Shown: positions 1 through 7,908 of the stretch, in pieces
Layout: every line of letters starts with the position of its first letter
How positions within the stretch are numbered: position 1 is the first letter of the stretch
DNA from: Ruminococcus sp.
GTDB taxonomy: Bacteria > Bacillota > Clostridia > Oscillospirales > Ruminococcaceae
Assembly (NCBI GenBank): GCA_017534835.1
Contig: JAFXVT010000001.1
Coordinates: 1 to 39,268 of the forward strand
Length of the DNA: 39,268 nt
Direction: 5' to 3'
The notes under the pieces: model-generated
Told to the model about the DNA's origin: nothing
Seen by the model: only the letters and a program-made list of their open reading frames with translations
The model's database searches: none
Program-made: the position numbers and the translations under genes

Positions 1-30
1 CTCAAGCGCGAAGCCAATAAAAACAAGTGA
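1..30 (+). CDS. Possible 3' end of a gene cut by the window edge
   Basis: Frame 1 reads LKREANKNK and then TGA. The basic, Lys/Asn-rich tail followed at once by a palindromic element is what the end of a plus-strand gene would look like, but nine codons cannot establish it. No function can be assigned. Confidence 0.2.
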   Translation, partial: LKREANKNK

Positions 31-37
31 TATGATC

Positions 38-401
38 AGAAACGCCGGCAGCTTTTTTGCACTGCGGCGTGGGGTTACACGTATCTATTGAGGAAAACCC
101 TTTTGAAAAAGGGTTCTTCATCAAACTCCTTTCCTAAAACTTTTAGCTCCGTTTTTACGCCACTACACCCCCGGAAACTTATCAGTAAATCCTACTGATT
201 CCGTTCCGGGGGTGTATTGGCGTAAAAACAAAGTTGGAAGTCTTTGGAAGGGGGCTCGGGGGTGGCTCCCCACAGTGTGGGGAGATGTCGCACAGCGACA
301 GAGGGGACCGCCGCTGTTGGCGGAACCTTTCTTCAGAAAGGTTTCCAACGATAAATACGTATAATCCCACGCCGTAGCGCAGAGAAGCTGCCGGCGTTTT
401 T
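38..401. repeat. Nested palindromic intergenic element with about 58-bp terminal inverted repeats
   Basis: The outer arms (38-96 and 342-401) are imperfect inverted copies of each other; each begins or ends with the AACGCCGGCAGCTT motif and contains its own small hairpin. Inside are further inverted repeats: 95-114, 151-176 with 204-229 (a 26-bp arm around CACCCCCGGAA), 181-199 (ATCAGTA/TACTGAT), 267-286 (CTCCCCACA/TGTGGGGAG), 285-299, 308-323 and 324-343. There is no convincing gene. The right arm directly follows the M16C stop codon and could terminate that transcript. It may be a MITE-like or REP-like dispersed element; copy number in the genome was not tested. Confidence 0.7.
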
Positions 402-402
402 G

Positions 403-3270
403 TTATATCGAGCTTGTGACGAAGTCGGAGCCGCAGGCTTCGATAGCTTCGGCAGAGCCGACAACACAGAGTCTGCCGGAGGTCCCGAGCGGACCGGCAG
501 CTGCGAGCAGGTCATCGGCAGTAAGTGCGAGCATACGGCGTCGGTTATCGCGGCGGCTTTCCTCGGTGATACCGCGGAAATATATCTCGTCGGCGGTGCT
601 TCCGTAGCTGCTGTCGGACATCAGCGGCTCCTTCTGAGCGATGCTGCTGATTATGTATGAGCTTATATCTGGCTTAGCTTCGCAGTAATCGCGGAGGAAA
701 GCGTTTGCGTTCGAGTAAGCTGTGATAGCTCCTGAGGGCGACGGGTCACGGTATGAGTAGAATGCAGCCTCGCCGGTGTAGTTCACGCCGAAGCCGGTTC
801 CGTAAGCTCCGCCCTTCACGCGCACCTCATTCCACAGGTACTCGTATGAGAGGATAGTGGAGAGCACGCCCCACATAGCTCTGTCGTGTTCAGGAGAGGG
901 GAGAACAGCTCCGGAATATGATACACCGGAGGGAATGATGATACCCTGCTTCTCAGGCGTGTCGAGCGTAAATCCAGTAGAATCACACGCGGACTTTTCA
1001 CCTGTCGGGAGCATTTCAGCGAGAGTTTCAAGCGGAAGCGCATCTGTTGATACGGTACCGGCAGTCAGGCGAGCCTTGCAGAAGAGCTTTGCTGCGATCG
1101 CCCTGAATTCGCCGATAAGACCGGCAAGCTCCTCGTCCGAGGGCTTGGCGATAGCGTGGAAGGTCTTGTATGCCTCATATCCGCTCAGGAGCTCATTCAT
1201 TGCTGATTCAGCTGACATTCCGGCTCTTACGCGGCGCATCGCGACTCTGTGACCGTTAGTGATGATGTACTGCTTCATATCCTCATCGCACTGGAGGAGG
1301 AGCTCGCGTATCTGCTCGGGACTTTCATAGACGGTCTCGGTGAGCAGCTCGCCGATGAGCGAAAGAGCCTTTTCGGTATTGTGGTCGAGGAAGCTCGCCT
1401 TCACGTTCAGATAAGGAGTGCAGAGCCCGGGAGTTCCCTCGCGGCTGAAAACTGCGGTATTTATGCTGAGATTTCCGAGAGTGCCGGTGATTCGCTGCTG
1501 GAGCTCTGCTCCGGAGCAGTTCACAGTCGGGAGCTCGGAAATGAGCTCGGTCATGATAGAGAGCATTTCAAGCTCGCGCTTAGAAAAGTCGGCAGCATTG
1601 AAGTAAAGGCTGACGGTGGAGATACCCTTGCTGCGTGCAGGGTGGCGGAGAATGGTGAAGCCGTTTGCTTTTTCGATGTCTGTTCTGAATTCAAGCGGGA
1701 GCTCGCTGACCTCTGAAAGCGGCAGAGTCGGGAGAGTTGCGATGCTTTCGGGCGTATCGGGAGCTGCCTGCCATTCGTCGAGCTTGCGGTTGAGCTCGAT
1801 GAGCTGTGCCTTTTCCTCTGCTGACATAGCAGAAAGCTCGGAATCCACGCGCTCCTTCTCGATTTTTTTCTGCTCGTCGCCGTAGGTGTGCGAGGGCAGC
1901 ATATACAGCGTAACAGAGCCGTTTTCGTCGAGGAGCCATTCCTCAAGGAGCTTCTCGAAATAGTCTGTGTCGAGCTGCTTGCGGAGAAAATCGAAGATGT
2001 CGTCACTGTCGAGGTACATCAGCGGATCACCGCCGTAGAGCCATGAGCTCATAGCTGCGATACCGCGCGAGAGTCCCTTCGGCTCCTCCATTTCCTTTAC
2101 ACGGAATTCGAGCCTGTCGACAGCAGCAGCGAGAGCCGGTCTGCCGATCCCGTTTCTGACGAGTCCGGATACGGTTTCGCGGACAGTTCTGAGCAGGACT
2201 GGCGCGTTCTCCATATCGGTGTTGTATATCTTCAGTGCGCCGAACGGCTGAGCTATGCCGTCCTCGATACCGAAGGAAACATCGAGACAGAGCCCGGTAT
2301 CGAGCAGAGCACGCTTGAGCGGAGCCTCATTTGATGCAGCGAGTGCCTCTCCGAGAACTATGCAGGCAGTGCTTTTTTTGTGCTCGTCCCACGATGCCAT
2401 TATCTTTCCGAGAGCGATATGGGTGTGAGCTTTTTCTTCTTCCTCGGGAGCGATCTCGTAATAGCAGGTCTTTTCGGTAGGGGCAAATGGCTTCTGAACG
2501 CCGATCGTGATGGTATCATCGCTCTTTTCGTATGCGGAGATGTAGCTGTCGATGAGGGCGAGCACAGGCTCGATGTCAACAGCTCCGTCGAGGTAGAAGT
2601 AAGAATTCGACGGGTGGTAGTAGCGCTTGTGAGCGGCAATGAACTGCTCATAGGTCAGGTCGGGGATAGCTGAGGGCTTTCCGCCGGACTCAAAGCGGTA
2701 GCAGGTATCGGGGAAGAGCATTGTCATCAGCTCCTGCTCGATACGGTTGTAGATAGAAGCTTCAACGCCCTTCATCTCGTTGAAAACGACACCCTTGTAG
2801 AGCGGCTCGTCATTTTCCGAGCGCCATTCAGTGTGGTGACCTTCCTGATAGAATATCTCGGGGACAGAGTAGATGAGCGGCTTGAAAACAGCGTCGAGAT
2901 AAACGCTCGTGAGGTTCATAAAGTCTCTGTCGTTGCGGCTCGATACGGGGAACATCGTCTTGTCTGAGAATGTCATCGCATTGAGGAAGGTGTTCATCGA
3001 GCTCTTGAGCATATACAGGAACGGCTCTTTTACGGGATAGCGCTCCGATCCGCCGAGAACGGAGTGTTCGAGGATATGAAAAACACCGGTATCGTCCGTT
3101 GGGGGAGTCTTGAACGAGACGGAGAACACCTTGTTCTCGTCGCCGTTGTCGAGCCACGCAAGGCGCGCACCGGTCTTGTTGTGTGTCATTTCGATGAGGT
3201 CGCCGGCGATGCTTCCGGCAGGGCGGATATTTGTGACGGTGAAGCCGTGGATAGTGTCGTTTATCTTCAT
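403..3270 (-). CDS. M16C family zinc metallopeptidase (presequence protease-like)
   Basis: This is a 955-residue insulinase-superfamily peptidase of the PreP/Cym1 type, which degrades unfolded peptides inside a two-halved clamshell. The inverted zinc motif HILEH lies at residues 65-69 and the third ligand region NEMKG at about 164-168, the expected spacing. The length fits the single-chain M16C family (about 950-1000). The frame is open upstream to 3381, but the start was placed at ATG 3270 because AAAGGAG lies just before it and the predicted promoter (3305-3333) lies inside the longer frame. No signal peptide is seen, so it is probably cytoplasmic. It is a single-gene unit whose 3' end abuts the palindromic element. 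Confidence 0.92.
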   Translation of the reverse strand: MKINDTIHGFTVTNIRPAGSIAGDLIEMTHNKTGARLAWLDNGDENKVFSVSFKTPPTDDTGVFHILEHSVLGGSERYPVKEPFLYMLKSSMNTFLNAMTFSDKTMFPVSSRNDRDFMNLTSVYLDAVFKPLIYSVPEIFYQEGHHTEWRSENDEPLYKGVVFNEMKGVEASIYNRIEQELMTMLFPDTCYRFESGGKPSAIPDLTYEQFIAAHKRYYHPSNSYFYLDGAVDIEPVLALIDSYISAYEKSDDTITIGVQKPFAPTEKTCYYEIAPEEEEKAHTHIALGKIMASWDEHKKSTACIVLGEALAASNEAPLKRALLDTGLCLDVSFGIEDGIAQPFGALKIYNTDMENAPVLLRTVRETVSGLVRNGIGRPALAAAVDRLEFRVKEMEEPKGLSRGIAAMSSWLYGGDPLMYLDSDDIFDFLRKQLDTDYFEKLLEEWLLDENGSVTLYMLPSHTYGDEQKKIEKERVDSELSAMSAEEKAQLIELNRKLDEWQAAPDTPESIATLPTLPLSEVSELPLEFRTDIEKANGFTILRHPARSKGISTVSLYFNAADFSKRELEMLSIMTELISELPTVNCSGAELQQRITGTLGNLSINTAVFSREGTPGLCTPYLNVKASFLDHNTEKALSLIGELLTETVYESPEQIRELLLQCDEDMKQYIITNGHRVAMRRVRAGMSAESAMNELLSGYEAYKTFHAIAKPSDEELAGLIGEFRAIAAKLFCKARLTAGTVSTDALPLETLAEMLPTGEKSACDSTGFTLDTPEKQGIIIPSGVSYSGAVLPSPEHDRAMWGVLSTILSYEYLWNEVRVKGGAYGTGFGVNYTGEAAFYSYRDPSPSGAITAYSNANAFLRDYCEAKPDISSYIISSIAQKEPLMSDSSYGSTADEIYFRGITEESRRDNRRRMLALTADDLLAAAGPLGTSGRLCVVGSAEAIEACGSDFVTSSI

Positions 3271-3304
3271 AAATAACTCCTTTTCGTGGATTTCTGACAT
3301 ATCT

Positions 3305-3333
3305 ATTTTAGCATATATAGCTTGAAATATCAA
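3305..3333 (-). promoter_or_regulatory. Sigma-A promoter of the M16C gene
   Basis: On the minus strand TTGATA (3328-3333), a 17-nt spacer and TAAAAT (3305-3310). The start of transcription would fall near 3298, 28 nt before ATG 3270. Confidence 0.65.
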
Positions 3334-3460
3334 GGGGGCTCGGCGATAAACTACCGTTTCTGTCCAGCTATGCCGCGACACGCCGCTTTTGACATATAGT
3401 GTATTAAACAGTAAGGGGGGACGCGGTGAGGATCGTTCGACTCATTGCAATCTGCTGCGC

Positions 3461-3502
3461 CGAAAAGCAAGATCCCGTGAAACGTTGAAGTTCCACGGGA
3501 TC
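3461..3502 (-). terminator. Intrinsic terminator of the acylation/dockerin operon
   Basis: A 9-bp stem GATCCCGTG/CACGGGATC (3471-3502) is followed on the minus strand by TTGCTTTTCG. It sits 11 bases after the dockerin gene stop. Confidence 0.7.
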
Positions 3503-3513
3503 TTTTCGTCATA

Positions 3514-4242
3514 TCAGTCCCACTTGGGGTCAGCGCCTGTAGAAGCGGCAGTGTAGTAAACAAGGATACGTGAAGCGTCCTTTGCGTCGATGAGAGAGTC
3601 ACCGTTTACATTTGCAGCCTTTTTGCCGGATTCCGAAAGCGAGCTCGTTCTGCCTGTAGACATTGATGAATAGTACACGAGAACAGCAGAAGCGTCCTTT
3701 GCGTCGACCTTTCCGTCCTCGTTGACGTCACCGAGGGTGAACGCATTGAGGTGGTAGGAAACAGTAGTTACGCCGTTATCCGTGACAGAATCCCAATCGC
3801 TTTCCGAGACAACATCGTCGATGACGAAGTTGTATGTGAGAGTTTTGAAGCTGTCGGGGTTATCATTGACGTCAGCGATATTGAACGTATCGTCAAACGC
3901 AGCGACTTCCTTGTCAGCAAGAGACACAGTCAGCTTGTAATTGCGGTAATCGTCAGCAGTCGTATCTCTGCCTTCGATGTCGAAGGAGTATTCTCCCGGA
4001 CCTGCTGCTTCCAGAGAGTAGTATACCTCATCCTTCCACTCGGGAGAATCAAAGGTAATGCCGATATTAGCTGCGATGCCCTCGGGTAGGGAAACTATAA
4101 CTCTGCCGTTTACATCATTTTTGTTGAAGGCGTTAAAAAGCGGAGCAATGCTCTCAGGCGCTTCTGCGAAAGCCCTGAAAGCCGGCATAAGTGCCGTAAC
4201 TGCGGCAGCTGTAAGTGCGGATACAAGTCTTTTCTTTATCAT
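3514..4242 (-). CDS. Secreted dockerin-containing protein
   Basis: A 242-residue protein with a signal peptide (MIKKRLVSALTAAAVTALM, cleavage probably after AFA), an N-terminal beta-rich region of unknown function (about 25-165) and a C-terminal type I-like dockerin. The dockerin has two calcium-binding segments, DVNEDGKVDAKDASAVLVYY and NVNGDSLIDAKDASRILVYY. Dockerins bind cohesin modules of scaffoldins or cell-surface anchors. The gene is last in the operon with the MBOAT and DHHW genes. ATG 4242 is preferred, 2 nt after the upstream TGA, with AAAGGAAC ahead of it; a GTG at 4248 is also in frame. The second calcium loop is less canonical than the first. The N-terminal region was not recognised. 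Confidence 0.85.
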   Translation of the reverse strand: MIKKRLVSALTAAAVTALMPAFRAFAEAPESIAPLFNAFNKNDVNGRVIVSLPEGIAANIGITFDSPEWKDEVYYSLEAAGPGEYSFDIEGRDTTADDYRNYKLTVSLADKEVAAFDDTFNIADVNDNPDSFKTLTYNFVIDDVVSESDWDSVTDNGVTTVSYHLNAFTLGDVNEDGKVDAKDASAVLVYYSSMSTGRTSSLSESGKKAANVNGDSLIDAKDASRILVYYTAASTGADPKWD

Positions 4243-4244
4243 TT

Positions 4245-5696
4245 TCACTGTTCCTTTCTGATGAATTTATCTGACGGGACTTCGACAGCAACAGCATGAC
4301 CGTCAGCGCATTGGGTGAATATCTCAATGCTGCCGGTGAGCTGTTCTGCCGGGATATATGCCGAGAAGCCGTTTCCGCATTCGCTGTATTCACTTGCACG
4401 GAAGGCTTCATAAGTTTTGCCGCCGGCGGTCAGGTAAACGCGCACCTCATCTCCGCTGAAGAAGCTCTCGGGGAGAGCGCCGGAAATGAATGCATAAGAG
4501 CCGTTCTGACCTATATATACCGGGATCTTTGACCAGTCAATGACAGGCTGGTTCTCTTTTTCAGTGAGATCGCCGGCGTACACAGACGGTGTGAAGAACG
4601 TCTTTGTCTCCTGCACCTCGGGAGCAGGCATAAACGGAGCAGTCTGCGCGAGACGCGGCAGATTTCTCTCGACTATCTCGACTATCACCGTGTCGGCGTT
4701 CATAAATACTGATTCGTCGAGACGATATGGCGTTATACGCGAGAATTCGGCACTTGCGAACTGTTCAGCCATATACGGGAGTATCGCTTCGCCGAACGAA
4801 TCGCGGTACATCAGAAGCTTGCCCTCACCGCCCTCACAGAGCGTGTTGATCGTGATATCATCGAGAGCCTTGAAGCGTCCCTGATACGAATACGTGAACT
4901 GATAGTCGCTGTGGACCTGCGTGTCCTTTGCGTCCTCGGCAGGAAATATCATCGCAGCGAGGTCGCCGAGACGTCCGTTTGCTTCGACAGACCAGTTCTC
5001 TGCCGGGCAGGCTTCTCTGCCGAGCGCACCCATTATCGCACAGTGTCCGGCATATGCGCCGAGATCGTTCCAATGGGTATCGGTCTTGTGGTAGAGGGGG
5101 ATGTTCGAGCCTGTATCCGCGAGAGCCGACCTCATATCGAGGTAGAAGCTGTCACCGGAGAGCTGACCTGATATGAGGTCATAGTTGTCGGGAGCATCAA
5201 CAGGCGAATAGTTGAACGGCATATGCTCAGGATAGAGCGAGTTCTTGTTAGGAATGGAGGTGAAGATGAAGCTCGCACCGTGCTGTATGCAGTATTCGTT
5301 CATAAGCCTGAGATCATGGCAGATGCCGAAGATACTGCGGCTGTTCATTGTGTGGATATTGAGGAAATCGTCAGTAGTCGGTCCGTAGTACAGCCAGCCG
5401 TCCGTGCCGTCGATGACGTCGGTATTCGGCGATGTCGCGGTGAGCGCGGTCTTTATCCGGCTGTCGGCAGTGACGAGCTGCTGACGGAATGCAAAATGCT
5501 CGGAGAAATAATCACCGAGGTCGGAGAGAATGCTGTAATTGAAGCTGCCGTCCTCATTTTTTATCTTCGGAGCCTGCGAGAGAACGCGGTTTTCCTTCGA
5601 GTCGTCAGCCTTTACGAACGGCATCAGCACTGCCGGGAGCAGGCAGACGCCTATGAAAGCTCCTGAGTAGAGCCGGTAGAGTAAATTCTTGTTCAC
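4245..5696 (-). CDS. DHHW / AlgJ-AlgX-like SGNH acetyltransferase partner
   Basis: A 483-residue protein with an N-terminal signal anchor (about 8-28) and an extracytoplasmic SGNH-like domain. It carries KTDTHWND (Asp206, His208), the DxHW motif of the DHHW/AlgX/AlgJ group, and YRDSFG (Ser300) as candidate nucleophile. In the alginate system such proteins finish O-acetyl transfer to a polysaccharide after the MBOAT protein exports the acyl group. The start is GTG 5696 with AGGAGG 7 nt upstream. It lies 12 nt after the MBOAT gene and is followed at once by the dockerin gene. The C-terminal 130 residues look like an extra beta domain. The polysaccharide substrate is unknown. Confidence 0.85.
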   Translation of the reverse strand: MNKNLLYRLYSGAFIGVCLLPAVLMPFVKADDSKENRVLSQAPKIKNEDGSFNYSILSDLGDYFSEHFAFRQQLVTADSRIKTALTATSPNTDVIDGTDGWLYYGPTTDDFLNIHTMNSRSIFGICHDLRLMNEYCIQHGASFIFTSIPNKNSLYPEHMPFNYSPVDAPDNYDLISGQLSGDSFYLDMRSALADTGSNIPLYHKTDTHWNDLGAYAGHCAIMGALGREACPAENWSVEANGRLGDLAAMIFPAEDAKDTQVHSDYQFTYSYQGRFKALDDITINTLCEGGEGKLLMYRDSFGEAILPYMAEQFASAEFSRITPYRLDESVFMNADTVIVEIVERNLPRLAQTAPFMPAPEVQETKTFFTPSVYAGDLTEKENQPVIDWSKIPVYIGQNGSYAFISGALPESFFSGDEVRVYLTAGGKTYEAFRASEYSECGNGFSAYIPAEQLTGSIEIFTQCADGHAVAVEVPSDKFIRKEQ

Positions 5697-5708
5697 ATCG
5701 GCACCTCC

Positions 5709-7115
5709 TCAGAATCTGAAATAGATGAACGGATTATACGAAGCCGACGAGAGCGTAACTGCGCATATCACGAACAGCACCGCTGCTGCCGCATACGAGC
5801 AGACCTCGCATACTGCCGCTGCTTTGCCGGACTTCTTTGCCTTTGCTGCGATAGCCGGTATCACCGGGGTCGAGAATATGACAGCCGCAGCGAGCATCAT
5901 CAGATACATCGGCGAGAGCTGAGCGAGGAACATCGCAGTCTTTTCGCTGCTGCCGTCGGGGATGAACATATGACGGATGAACCGGCACGCTGTTGTGAGG
6001 TCCTCGGCGCGGAAGAAGACGAACGCGAGTATCGTGACTGCCAAAGCGTAGATGTGTCTGAACGGGCGGAGCCATTTGTCGGTGTTTATGAGCTTGTAGG
6101 ATTCGAGCATCATAAATCCGCCGTTTATGAGTCCCCACACGATGAAGTTGAGACTTGCGCCGTGCCACAGACCCGTGCAGAAGAATACCGCGAGCTTGTT
6201 GAAAGCTGTTCTGACCTTGCCCTTGCGGTTGCCGCCGAGGGGGATATAGAGGTACTCCTTGAACCATGTGGATACTGAGATGTGCCACCTGCGCCAGAAT
6301 TCCTGCATACTCTGTGATACGTAGGGATAGTTGAAGTTCTCGCGGAACCTGAATCCGAACATAGCTCCGAGACCTATCGCCATATCGCTGTAGCCGCTGA
6401 AATCGAAGAATATCTGGAATAGATACGAAACAGCGCCGAGCCATGCGAGCGGTACTGAGAGCTCATCGGTGCTGAGCCCGTACACGTAGTCGGCAGCGAG
6501 CCCCATAGTATTCGCGATGAGCAGCTTCTTGGAAAGACCCGTGATGAAGCGGCGTATACCCTGAGCTGTCTGCTCGGGAGAGCCCTTGCGGTTGTCTATC
6601 TGGTCGGCGATATCGTAGTATTTTACGATAGGACCGGCGATAAGCTGCGGGAAGAACGTGATATACAGCGCGAGCTTGTAGGGGTTCTTCTGAATGTACT
6701 TAGGGTCCTTGTAGGAATCTATGACGTAGGACATCGCCTGGAAGGTGTAGAACGAAATGCCTATCGGGAGGGCGATGTTAGGTACCGGGAGCTTCACAAA
6801 GGGGAGCATATTCAGCGTTTCGGCTGAAAAGCCGGCGTATTTGAATATGCCGAGCATTGTGAGATTTGCAGCAACGGCGGCTGCAAGAGCCGCCTTTCGC
6901 ATTTTGTTTTCTTTTTTCATAGCAAGTCCGAACAGGTAGTTCATAATAATGGAAATTATCATCAGAACGACTGCCTTCGGCTCGCCGTAAGCATAGAACG
7001 CGATGCTGAAAATGAGCAGCAGCACATTCTTTGCTGTCATTGTAGGTATTACGCGGTAGAGTATGTATACCGCCGTGAGAAATACGAACAGGAATACGGG
7101 ACTGCTGAATACCAA
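5709..7115 (-). CDS. MBOAT family membrane-bound O-acyltransferase (AlgI/DltB-like)
   Basis: A 468-residue polytopic membrane protein. The MBOAT signature is clear: EFWRRWHIS around His278 and GLWHGAS with the conserved catalytic His318; YIPLGGNRKG lies between them. The family moves an acyl group, usually acetyl, across the membrane to an extracellular acceptor. The start is TTG 7115, chosen because TAAGGAGGAG lies directly upstream and the residues MVFSSPVFLF match family N-termini. It is translated within the operon just after the lipoprotein gene (12 nt) and before the DHHW partner (12 nt), the classic AlgI-AlgJ pairing. An Asp-Ala ligase system is not nearby, so teichoic acid D-alanylation is less likely. 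Confidence 0.9.
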   Translation of the reverse strand: MVFSSPVFLFVFLTAVYILYRVIPTMTAKNVLLLIFSIAFYAYGEPKAVVLMIISIIMNYLFGLAMKKENKMRKAALAAAVAANLTMLGIFKYAGFSAETLNMLPFVKLPVPNIALPIGISFYTFQAMSYVIDSYKDPKYIQKNPYKLALYITFFPQLIAGPIVKYYDIADQIDNRKGSPEQTAQGIRRFITGLSKKLLIANTMGLAADYVYGLSTDELSVPLAWLGAVSYLFQIFFDFSGYSDMAIGLGAMFGFRFRENFNYPYVSQSMQEFWRRWHISVSTWFKEYLYIPLGGNRKGKVRTAFNKLAVFFCTGLWHGASLNFIVWGLINGGFMMLESYKLINTDKWLRPFRHIYALAVTILAFVFFRAEDLTTACRFIRHMFIPDGSSEKTAMFLAQLSPMYLMMLAAAVIFSTPVIPAIAAKAKKSGKAAAVCEVCSYAAAAVLFVICAVTLSSASYNPFIYFRF

Positions 7116-7127
7116 AACAGCTCCTCC

Positions 7128-7892
7128 TTATACGTAGTTGATCTGGATCTCAGAAACAGTGTCGCCGTTTAATCCGAAGTATAATTCCTTGTCACCGAAA
7201 GAGTAAAGCAAATAGCTGCCGCTGTTTGTCGGCTCACCATATGCCGATATTACGCTGTCCTTGGAAGAACCGACGGTGATACCGCTGTCAAGTGAATAGT
7301 TTGAGCTGTATATGTATATATTTGCAATACATTTTACTCCGCCGCTTGAATAGCAATCAAATGATAAGTCAGAACCATACTTGTATCTGTATACTGTTCC
7401 GCCCTCGTCGCCCTTCGGGATACAAGCGGAAACTGTCTCGGGAATATCAGGATTGCTGATAACTGATGTTATTGCCTGACTCAGGTCGTTTATCCCAAAA
7501 ACAGTCTTGTTAAGCGACTGTGCTGCGGGAGCTTCGGTCTGCTGCTCAGTGGGAGTCTCTACGACCTGAGGCTCATCACCTCCGGTATTTGCATTTGTAT
7601 CGCCGTCAGTCTTTGTCTCGCCGTCTTCAGCAGCTGTTGTTTCGGTGTTCTTGGTCGTGTCTTCTTCCTTGGAGCTGTTTTCCCCGGAACCGGAAACAAC
7701 AACGGCAGTTGTCTTGCTGTTAGCCTTTGTTGTCTCGCCTGACTGAGTCGTAGCCTTCTCGTCCTGAGTGACTGTTACCTTGGGGAGCGCAACGGATACC
7801 TCCGAATCGTCTCCGACGTCCTTTCCGCACGAAACTGCTGCGAGTCCGCTCAATACTGCGATAGCTGCGATTGCAATGATCTTCTTATTCAT
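7128..7892 (-). CDS. Lipoprotein with Thr-rich linker and C-terminal beta domain
   Basis: A 254-residue protein beginning with a lipoprotein signal (IAVLSGLAAVSC, Cys22 as lipid site). A long Thr/Ser/Glu-rich linker spans about 40-125. The C-terminal domain (about 130-254) ends in GITVGSSKDSVISAYGEP followed by alternating strands, reminiscent of BamE/SmpA-like folds, although that comparison is only by eye. The GGAGG site precedes ATG 7892. It is the second gene of the acylation operon, so it may hold the complex or substrate at the outer membrane face. The exact role is unknown. Confidence 0.75.
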   Translation of the reverse strand: MNKKIIAIAAIAVLSGLAAVSCGKDVGDDSEVSVALPKVTVTQDEKATTQSGETTKANSKTTAVVVSGSGENSSKEEDTTKNTETTAAEDGETKTDGDTNANTGGDEPQVVETPTEQQTEAPAAQSLNKTVFGINDLSQAITSVISNPDIPETVSACIPKGDEGGTVYRYKYGSDLSFDCYSSGGVKCIANIYIYSSNYSLDSGITVGSSKDSVISAYGEPTNSGSYLLYSFGDKELYFGLNGDTVSEIQINYV

Positions 7893-7908
7893 ATTTACCC
7901 TCCAAAAA

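Noticed and set aside
3271-3381. Longer N-terminus for the M16C peptidase (frame open to 3381)
   Set aside because: The predicted promoter at 3305-3333 lies inside it, and the best ribosome-binding site precedes ATG 3270.
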